Source: Elusimicrobiota bacterium (GTDB lineage: Bacteria > Elusimicrobiota > Elusimicrobia > Elusimicrobiales > UBA9959). From it: 13,168 nucleotides of DNA. The DNA is taken from positions 1-13,168 of the forward strand of contig DMES01000062.1 of assembly GCA_003450815.1 (NCBI GenBank), given 5' to 3'. Under the pieces are notes generated by a model, which had not been told where the DNA came from, did no database searches, and was given only the letters and a program-made list of their open reading frames with translations. Positions 6,552 through 13,168 of this stretch are shown piece after piece (the stretch's first letter is position 1; each line of letters begins with the position of its first letter). Both the position numbers and the translations under genes were made by a program.

Positions 6552-9500
6552 ATGAACTCTAAAATCATTATATCCGGCGCAGCTGAGAATAATCTTAAAA
6601 AAGTTTCTCTTGAAATACCGCATTACCGGCTGATAGTGGTGGCCGGCGTGTCTGGCAGCGGGAAATCAAGCCTGGTATATGATGTCATCTGCCGCGAGGG
6701 GCAGCGGCTTTTTTTGGAAAATTTTATTTCGGAAAGCAGGAACCCTGGAAAAAAACTGCGCAAACCCAAAGCCGATAGGATAAGCGGGTTGTTTCCCGTC
6801 ATTGCGGTTAATCAGCAGATCGCGCTCCGAAATCCCCGCTCAACTGTCGGAACCCTTACTGAAATCCATGATTATCTGCGTCTTCTGTTCGCCCGGCTGG
6901 GCGCGGCGCCAGGCGCGGCAGCGCGTCCGGAACGCAGCCTTTTTTCCTTTAACTCACCATCGGGCTGTTGTCCGCATTGCAAAGGCCTGGGCGTTGAAGA
7001 CAGAATAGACCCGGCCCTGATTATCGGCGACGCTTCAAAAACCTTGCGTGAGGGGGCGTCGGTATTGTCAACCCCAAACGGGTACATAATCTATTCTCAG
7101 GTGACGATGGATGTGCTTGACCAGGTTTGCCGCGCTGAAGGTTTTACCGTGGATATTCCCTGGAAAGACCTCAGCGAATATCAAAAAAACGTGGTGCTTT
7201 ACGGGTCTGATAAAATAGCTATTCCCTTCGGCAAGCATACCCTTGAATCAAGAATGCGCTGGACGGGCATGACGGCGCGTCCCCGCCAGGAGGGCCGTTA
7301 CAGGGGCATCATCCCCATAATGGACGAGATTCTTAAGCGCGATCGCAATCCCAATATCCTCCGCTTTGTCCGTTCGTTTGTCTGTCCGCAATGTCTGGGA
7401 AAACGGCTTAACAACGAAGCGCTTGCATATAAATTATGGGGATTGAATATAGCGGAGTTTTCCGCCCTGAGCCTGAAGCAGCTTCAGTTTTTTTTTGAAA
7501 GACTTTCGCTGGAAGGCAAAGAAGCCGCGGTAGCTGAACCAGTCCGCGAGCTTATTCTCCGGCGCGGCCGGATTCTTGCGCGGCTTGGGCTTGGCTATCT
7601 TACTCTTGAGCGCGAATCCACAACGCTCTCCGGGGGCGAAGCGCAGCGCATAAGGCTGGCAAACCAGGCTGTAACTGGTTTGCGCAATGTGCTTTATGTT
7701 CTGGACGAGCCCAGCGCAGGCCTGCATCCGGCCGATCATCAGCGGCTGTTGGAATTGATGAGGAGTCTGGTTGAAAACGGGAATACGGTTATAGCTGTTG
7801 AGCATGACGAGCAAACTATACGCGCTTCTGACTGGATAATTGACCTCGGCCCCGGTCCGGGTTCGGCCGGCGGGGAAGCGCTGTTCAGCGGGCCTTATGA
7901 AGAATTTGTTCGCAGTGATATCCCCCGCAGCCTGACGCTGGGTTTCCTGAAAGGAATGGAAAAATTCGACTATGCGCCTGAAATACCAGGGCATAAGATG
8001 CACAAAGAAGGCCTGAAAGATGCGGATACATTTGGCGTTGAGAATGCCGCAAAAAACAATCTTAAGGGTCTGAATGTCCGGTTTTCCGCCGGATGCTTCA
8101 ATGTGATTGCCGGCATTTCCGGAAGCGGCAAATCCAGCCTTGTTGAAGAACTGTTGGAACAGATCACTGATAAAAAAGACCCCGGGCTTAATCCGTTCAA
8201 ACGAATAGTACATATTGATCAATCCCCAATAGGCCGCACGCCTAACAGCAATCCATCCACCTATACCGGTATGTCCGACCACATCCGGGACCTGTTCGCG
8301 GAGTTGCCGCAGTCAAAACGCCGCGGCTATAAAAAAGGCCGGTTTTCCTTTGTTGTGAAAGGCGGCCGCTGCGAAGCCTGCGGCGGAGCGGGCGTGCAGC
8401 AGGTGGGGATGCATTTTCTTGGGAATATCGATGTCCCATGCGAAGTATGCGACGGAAAACGGTTTACCAAAGAAACGCTTGAAATACTGTGGAACGGCAA
8501 ATCCATTGCTGATATACTTGAGCTGCCGGTAGTTGAAGCGAACGAATTTTTTAAAGGCCTGCACAAGATCACGCGCGTTACGCAAATCATGATCGATCTG
8601 GGCTTGGGATATTTAAAGCTGGGGCAGCCAAGCACCACGCTTTCCGGTGGAGAAGCGCAGCGCGTGAAACTGGCGACGGAGCTTTCCAAAACAAGCTCCG
8701 GGAATATCCTCTATATCCTTGATGAACCCACCACAGGCCTCCATCTGGCCGATGTGCGCGTGTTAATAGCGGCTCTGCGAAAACTTACGGAGAAAGGGCA
8801 TACCATTCTTGCCGTGGAACATCATCAGGACTTTATTCTTTCCGCCGATAGGATTATTGACCTTGGGCCCGGCAGCGGCGACGAGGGTGGAAATCTGGTG
8901 TTTTCAGGCACTCCTTATTCCCTGATGGAATGTGAAGCGAGCGTCACCGGCAGGGAATTAAAAAGGCATATTTCCGGTAAAACGAATGGCGTCTGCTGTT
9001 CTAAGGCTCTGCCGGAGGCGGCGGAGCGGAAGGCCGCCGCTCCCTTAACTCTTCGCGGCATCACCACAAATAATCTGAAGGGCTTTGACCTTTCTGTCGC
9101 GCCGCGCAGCATTACGGCCGTTACCGGCGTTTCGGGAAGCGGCAAATCGTCGCTTGTATTTGACACATTTTACGCCGAAAGCCAGCGCAGGTTCAGCGAC
9201 GGATTGTCTTCTTATATCAGGCAGTTTATCGGTAAAACTGGTAATCCGCTGGTGGAATCGGTTCAGGGGCTGACTCCCGCGGTTGCGGTCAGAAGAAAAG
9301 CGCCGCTCGCTAATCCGCGCTCAACGGTGGGAACATATACCGGCTTATATGATCTGCTGCGCCTTTTATACAGCCGGGCGGGAAAATATCCGGCGGGAAT
9401 GGAGCCGCTTTTATCAGCCGCTTTTTCATTTAACAGCGAAGAAGGCGCGTGCCTAGTTTGCGGCGGTATGGGCTATGTTACGGCTTGTGACCCTGAAAAA

Positions 9501-11396
9501 TTAGTGACTCATCCGGAATTATCTTTGCCGGCCGGCGCTTTAAACGGCAATAAAACCGGGAAGTTTTACGGCGAGCCCAATGGGCAATATGTGGCCTCAC
9601 TGCTGGCGGCCGGAGCGCTTGCGGGAATTGATTTCAGCAGGCCGTGGAATAAGCTCTCATCAGGTGAAAAACAAATAGCTATGCGCGGACTCCACGGCCA
9701 TGCGCTTGAAGTAAACTGGAGCTACAAACGCGGGAATCGCGAGGGGGTTCATACCTTTAAAGGTCAGTGGAAAGGCTTTGCCGCGCTGGTGGAAGAAGAA
9801 TATGCGCGAAAACACGCCGACTACAGGGGGGAAGCTATGCTGGCGCTGATGAAGCACAATAACTGCCCTTCCTGTAACGGGAAGCGGCTTAAAGAACATC
9901 CTTTGCTGGTGACGCTTGCGGGGCTTGATATCGCCGCGCTTTCTCAGCTTGAAGTATCTGAAATGGTGTCTTTCTTTAAAGAGAAAGCCGCTACTGACGG
10001 TTATTTGCTGGAAGCCTTAAAAAAAGCCGTTCTGAATTCTTTGACCGCCGAAATTCTTATTAAGCTGGAATCCTTAACACAGGCCGGGCTGGATTATTTG
10101 GCGCCCGCAAGGCTTATCTCCACCTTATCCGGCGGGGAGTTCCAGCGGCTGCAAATAGCGGCGCAGATACATTCCGGTCTGACCGGTATCACCTATATGC
10201 TTGATGAGCCTTCCTTCGGGCTGCACGCTTCGGACGCGGCACGAATGGGCGGGATCGTAAAGGGGTTGCGTGAGGGCGGAAATACAGTGATTATGGTGGA
10301 ACAATCTTCTGCCATGCTTGCAGTTTCAGACCGGGTGATTGAATTAGGACCTGCAGGCGGCAGAGAGGGCGGAAAAATAATTGCCGACGGAAAACCTGAA
10401 GCTTTTATCAGCGCGAAAGAACACGCGGCTTTTAACGGAAAAGGGAAACGGCTCCTGCGGCCCGGGCTTGAAATCCGCGGAGCCTTTGCTAACAACCTCG
10501 CGCGTGTTGATGTGGATATTCCGGGCGGAGGGCTTATTGCCGTAACCGGCGTCAGCGGCAGCGGTAAAACAAGCCTGGTGAGCGAAGTTCTGCACGCCTC
10601 ATGGTTGAAAAAAAGCCCTGTAAATTGCGTGGAATTCCGAGTCGTAGGGGCAATAGACCATCTGGTAATGGTGGAGCAGGATATTCCGGCGGTATCTTAT
10701 TCGGGTATTCCCGCTACCTTCCTCGGAATATTTGAGCCTTTGCGCGATATGTTCGCGGATTGCGAGGCGGCGAAGAAGAATAAATGGAAGGCCGGTCATT
10801 TTTCATTTTTATCCAAAGATGGCCGGTGTCCGGATTGCAATGGCTCGGGTTTTCATGAGATAAGCATGGATTACTGGACCGACGCCCGTGTTCTCTGCGA
10901 AACCTGCCATGGCTCGCGTTATAAGCCGGAAATCCAGGAGGCGCGCATAGCCGGCGTTTCTATTCCTGAATTACTGAAAACGTCTTTTGGCGGTCTGAGA
11001 GTGTTTCTTGAAGAACATCTGAAAGGAAAGAACCGGGAGAATATCCTGCGAATAGTTGCCCTGGCGGAAAAGACAGGGTTGGATTATTTATCAGTTGGGC
11101 AGCCAATGAGCACCTTATCGGCCGGCGAATTGCAGCGCTTGAAACTTGCCGCCGGAATTGCGGAGGGGAAAGGAAAAAACACGCTCTATCTTCTTGACGA
11201 GCCTACAGGCGGGCTGCATTATAAAGATATTTGCAAGCTTCTGGCGCTGTTTGAGGAAATTATCGGCGAAGGCGGAAGCATCCTCTGTGTCACTCATGAA
11301 CCGATGCTTGCGCGCGCGGCCGACAGGATTATTGAAATAGGGCCCGGTGCTGGGAAAAACGGCGGAAGAGTCATTTGCGCTAAAAATTCAGGCTGA
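6552..11396 (+). CDS. uvrA: Tandem double UvrA (two fused UvrA2-like modules, four ABC ATPase sites)
   Basis: This 1614-residue protein contains two UvrA-like modules, about 1-806 and 830-1614, joined by a short linker. Walker A lysines are K38, K527, K865 and K1339. ABC signatures are LSGGE at 359, 697 and 1192, and LSAGE at 1522. Walker B DE pairs are 385/386, 724/725, 1218/1219 and 1549/1550. Switch histidines are H418, H757 and H1582, but the third site has Q1251. C-terminal zinc modules are intact in both halves (C607/610/630/633 and C1426/1429/1449/1452). In both halves NPRSTVGT-x-T runs directly into the LFSFN or AFSFN region, so the roughly 110-residue UvrB-binding domain of canonical UvrA is missing; the DNA-facing insertion domain remains. 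This is the UvrA2 (class II) plan doubled. It probably senses damage or binds DNA or a ligand without UvrB, or confers drug tolerance as DrrC does. ATG 6552 is chosen over TTG 6534 because MNSKIIISGAAENNLK matches the family start. Confidence 0.92.
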   Translation: MNSKIIISGAAENNLKKVSLEIPHYRLIVVAGVSGSGKSSLVYDVICREGQRLFLENFISESRNPGKKLRKPKADRISGLFPVIAVNQQIALRNPRSTVGTLTEIHDYLRLLFARLGAAPGAAARPERSLFSFNSPSGCCPHCKGLGVEDRIDPALIIGDASKTLREGASVLSTPNGYIIYSQVTMDVLDQVCRAEGFTVDIPWKDLSEYQKNVVLYGSDKIAIPFGKHTLESRMRWTGMTARPRQEGRYRGIIPIMDEILKRDRNPNILRFVRSFVCPQCLGKRLNNEALAYKLWGLNIAEFSALSLKQLQFFFERLSLEGKEAAVAEPVRELILRRGRILARLGLGYLTLERESTTLSGGEAQRIRLANQAVTGLRNVLYVLDEPSAGLHPADHQRLLELMRSLVENGNTVIAVEHDEQTIRASDWIIDLGPGPGSAGGEALFSGPYEEFVRSDIPRSLTLGFLKGMEKFDYAPEIPGHKMHKEGLKDADTFGVENAAKNNLKGLNVRFSAGCFNVIAGISGSGKSSLVEELLEQITDKKDPGLNPFKRIVHIDQSPIGRTPNSNPSTYTGMSDHIRDLFAELPQSKRRGYKKGRFSFVVKGGRCEACGGAGVQQVGMHFLGNIDVPCEVCDGKRFTKETLEILWNGKSIADILELPVVEANEFFKGLHKITRVTQIMIDLGLGYLKLGQPSTTLSGGEAQRVKLATELSKTSSGNILYILDEPTTGLHLADVRVLIAALRKLTEKGHTILAVEHHQDFILSADRIIDLGPGSGDEGGNLVFSGTPYSLMECEASVTGRELKRHISGKTNGVCCSKALPEAAERKAAAPLTLRGITTNNLKGFDLSVAPRSITAVTGVSGSGKSSLVFDTFYAESQRRFSDGLSSYIRQFIGKTGNPLVESVQGLTPAVAVRRKAPLANPRSTVGTYTGLYDLLRLLYSRAGKYPAGMEPLLSAAFSFNSEEGACLVCGGMGYVTACDPEKLVTHPELSLPAGALNGNKTGKFYGEPNGQYVASLLAAGALAGIDFSRPWNKLSSGEKQIAMRGLHGHALEVNWSYKRGNREGVHTFKGQWKGFAALVEEEYARKHADYRGEAMLALMKHNNCPSCNGKRLKEHPLLVTLAGLDIAALSQLEVSEMVSFFKEKAATDGYLLEALKKAVLNSLTAEILIKLESLTQAGLDYLAPARLISTLSGGEFQRLQIAAQIHSGLTGITYMLDEPSFGLHASDAARMGGIVKGLREGGNTVIMVEQSSAMLAVSDRVIELGPAGGREGGKIIADGKPEAFISAKEHAAFNGKGKRLLRPGLEIRGAFANNLARVDVDIPGGGLIAVTGVSGSGKTSLVSEVLHASWLKKSPVNCVEFRVVGAIDHLVMVEQDIPAVSYSGIPATFLGIFEPLRDMFADCEAAKKNKWKAGHFSFLSKDGRCPDCNGSGFHEISMDYWTDARVLCETCHGSRYKPEIQEARIAGVSIPELLKTSFGGLRVFLEEHLKGKNRENILRIVALAEKTGLDYLSVGQPMSTLSAGELQRLKLAAGIAEGKGKNTLYLLDEPTGGLHYKDICKLLALFEEIIGEGGSILCVTHEPMLARAADRIIEIGPGAGKNGGRVICAKNSG

Positions 11397-11397
11397 T

Positions 11398-13056
11398 ATG
11401 AATCTTGAAAACGAACAGTTAGCTATTGACACCAGGGGCCGGGCGTTTTTTGCGGCCCTGCTTTTTTTGGCGCTGGCGTTCACATGGCTGGCTATGAGCC
11501 CCTGTCTCAACAACGGCTTTATCAACTGGGATGAGACCGAATATTTGATCAATAACCCCAGAATTAAAACGCTTTCCTGGGAGAGCGTGAAAACTATCTT
11601 TTCCACGCCGGACCTTAAAATGTATTCCCCGCTGTCAACGCTAAGCTACTCGCTGGAGTATCATTTCGCCGGACTTAAGCCCGGAATTTATCACGCTACC
11701 AGCCTTTTTCTGCATCTGGCCGACACCGCGCTTGTAATGGTTTTGGCGCGGCTTTTACTCGGCGGCGTATGGGCGGCATTTTTTATAGCGCTTTTATTCG
11801 GCATACATCCGGCGCATGTGGAATCCGTAGCCTGGGCGGCGGAGAGAAAAGACGTGCTTTACGCTTTTTTCTATCTCTCTTCGCTGATAGCCTATGTTTT
11901 GCGGCCTGGCAAGAGGGGAAACTATTTACTGTCATTGGCTCTTTTTTTATGCGCGCTGCTGTCCAAGCCGATGGCGCTGACATTGCCGCTGGTGCTGCTT
12001 CTGGTGGATTATCTTAAGCAGGGTAAAATAGAGCGCAGGCACTGGCTGGATAAAATACCGTTTTTTATTCTTATGGCCGTCTTCGCCGGCATATCTCTGT
12101 CGCCGGCGGCAGGCCTGCATCTGCATTGGGCTAAACGGCTTGTCGTTCCGTTTTATAATCTGGGTTTTTACATTTACACCCTGTTGTGGCCGTTCAACCT
12201 TTCAGCCATGTATGTTTTAGCTCCGGGAGGGAAACCGGTTTTTTACGCTTTTTCGGCTGCAGCATTGGCTGGGATATTTTTGCTGTGGAAATATTTCCGC
12301 CGCGACAAAGAAGTGGTTTTCGGCGCCGCTTTTTTTGTTGTCACGCTTTTGCCGGTGCTGCAGTTCTTCCCGTTCGGGCCGGTTATCTCCGCCGACCGCT
12401 ACACTTATGTGCCTTCCATAGGCGTTTTTTTCATCGGGGCGGTATGCGCCCGCCGTATATGGCGGCATTTTGACCCAGTGAACAGGGGCATAATTGTCAT
12501 CTGCGCTTTTAGCGCGGCGCTGACGCTTGCGGTTACGGCTAGTGTGCGCTGCACGGTTTGGAAGGATGGCGTTTCGCTCTGGAGCGATACTTTGCGTAAA
12601 CAGCCGCAGGCGGCCCCGGCTCTTATCAATTTATGCGGCGCCTATATACAGGCAAACATGAACGATAAAGCGGAGGCCTGTCTTTCCCAGGCGATACGGA
12701 TATATCCTAAAAATGACGATAACTATTACAATTTAGGTTTTCTGTCCGCCCAAAACAAGAAGTTAGACAAAGCGGAAGAATGCTTTGCGAAAACATTGGA
12801 AATAAGTCCCTGTCACGCTCCCGCGCTGAATAATATGGGTAATATTTACCTGCTTAAAGGCGAGGCCGCTAAGGCAGAGCTATATTATACCCAGGCGGTG
12901 CAGTGTGATAACTCCTATGCCGCCGCGTACCGCAATCTAGGCAAACTTGCGCTCTCGCGCAAAGACACGGCCAAAGCCGTCTTGTTTTACAAAAAGGCGC
13001 TCTCAGCCGACCCCGCGGACAAAGAAACCCGCGCTTTGCTGATGACTCTGCGGTAA
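11398..13056 (+). CDS. TMTC-like GT-C glycosyltransferase with C-terminal TPRs
   Basis: This is a 552-residue polytopic membrane protein. Family hallmarks are NGFINWDETEYL (39-50, the acidic motif in the first external loop), HPAHVESVAWAAERKDVLY (137-155), LSKPMALTLP (188-197) and SADRYTYVPSIG (331-342). These match bacterial relatives of the eukaryotic TMTC O-mannosyltransferases (DUF1736), integral-membrane enzymes expected to transfer sugar from a polyprenyl-phosphate donor. About ten or more hydrophobic segments span residues 16 to 385. Four TPR units follow at about 403-436, 437-470, 471-504 and 505-538, probably on the outer face for acceptor binding. Bacterial members are often longer because of more TPRs. 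ATG 11398 sits 1 nt after the uvrA stop (TGATATG), implying translational coupling. A GTG at 11347 would extend it by 17 residues into uvrA but adds a polar, unconserved-looking tail. Substrate is unknown. Confidence 0.85.
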   Translation: MNLENEQLAIDTRGRAFFAALLFLALAFTWLAMSPCLNNGFINWDETEYLINNPRIKTLSWESVKTIFSTPDLKMYSPLSTLSYSLEYHFAGLKPGIYHATSLFLHLADTALVMVLARLLLGGVWAAFFIALLFGIHPAHVESVAWAAERKDVLYAFFYLSSLIAYVLRPGKRGNYLLSLALFLCALLSKPMALTLPLVLLLVDYLKQGKIERRHWLDKIPFFILMAVFAGISLSPAAGLHLHWAKRLVVPFYNLGFYIYTLLWPFNLSAMYVLAPGGKPVFYAFSAAALAGIFLLWKYFRRDKEVVFGAAFFVVTLLPVLQFFPFGPVISADRYTYVPSIGVFFIGAVCARRIWRHFDPVNRGIIVICAFSAALTLAVTASVRCTVWKDGVSLWSDTLRKQPQAAPALINLCGAYIQANMNDKAEACLSQAIRIYPKNDDNYYNLGFLSAQNKKLDKAEECFAKTLEISPCHAPALNNMGNIYLLKGEAAKAELYYTQAVQCDNSYAAAYRNLGKLALSRKDTAKAVLFYKKALSADPADKETRALLMTLR

Positions 13057-13168
13057 CTCCGTTTATTTTTGAAGGAGAGAGCTGGCGCGTTTTTCATGCG
13101 CTCCAAGACCGAGTTTTTGGGGAAGGAGCCGGGGACGACACCCATAGGTATCCCATCCAGTATAATTG
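13057..13168. other. Terminal non-coding stretch with REP-like motif
   Basis: No gene can be called in these 112 bases. AAGGAGAGAG at 13072-13081 is a good Shine-Dalgarno but has no ATG, GTG or TTG 5-10 nt downstream; the next ATG is at 13096 and its frame stays open to the window end (24 codons). GGGGACGACACCCATAGG at 13131-13148 resembles the GGGGAC...CCTAT arm of the element at 6439-6456. TATAAT at 13161-13166 could be a -10 box for a gene beyond the window. No convincing terminator for the preceding gene is seen. Confidence 0.35.

Noticed and set aside
7434..8282. Long minus-strand open frame (282 codons) opposite uvrA
   Set aside because: It lies wholly inside a gene with clear UvrA motifs, has no recognisable domain, and fits a shadow frame of a G+C-rich codon pattern.
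11347..11397. GTG start giving the glycosyltransferase 17 more residues
   Set aside because: It overlaps the uvrA 3' end, adds residues without family support, and the ATG at 11398 has ideal coupling geometry.
13096..13168. Possible start of a new gene at ATG 13096
   Set aside because: Only 24 codons are visible, the Shine-Dalgarno is too far away (about 15 nt), and the frame runs through a REP-like motif, so it cannot be supported.

Overview
The window comes from a diderm bacterium of moderate G+C (about half by eye; not computed). Diderm status is inferred from a secreted protein that ends in a beta-barrel-like Phe terminus. The host phylum cannot be fixed from the sequence. The tandem UvrA, the TMTC-like glycosyltransferase with TPRs and the short intergenic repeats would fit an uncultured lineage such as Elusimicrobiota or Omnitrophota, but this is a weak inference.

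Layout. Positions 171-3223 hold a translationally coupled pair, topA (DNA topoisomerase I) and xerC (tyrosine recombinase), which is a common bacterial neighbourhood. Positions 3209-4341 hold a class II aldolase/adducin-family gene bracketed by G-rich TAGGG-type repeat arrays. The array before it is arranged as an inverted pair, and the array after it ends in a strong hairpin. Positions 4347-5273 on the minus strand encode a secreted, probably outer-membrane beta-barrel protein of unknown role. A 168-bp divergent spacer leads to def (peptide deformylase) and a small four-helix membrane protein at 5442-6440. A REP/MITE-like element with perfect 18-bp inverted arms lies at 6431-6502, and a perfect 12-bp AT-rich inverted repeat abuts the next start codon.

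The centrepiece is a 1614-codon gene at 6552-11396. It encodes two complete UvrA2-like modules fused head to tail, giving four ABC ATPase sites. Both modules lack the UvrB-binding domain, and the second carries substitutions in key ATPase motifs. One base after its stop begins a GT-C glycosyltransferase of the TMTC/DUF1736 type with C-terminal TPRs (11398-13056). The last 112 bases contain no confident gene.

A recurring theme is that four plus-strand genes (xerC, the aldolase, def and the small membrane protein) each take their stop codon from inside a repeat element. The window therefore mixes housekeeping genes (topology, chromosome dimer resolution, N-terminal maturation) with accessory genes, and short repeats decorate most of the gene junctions.
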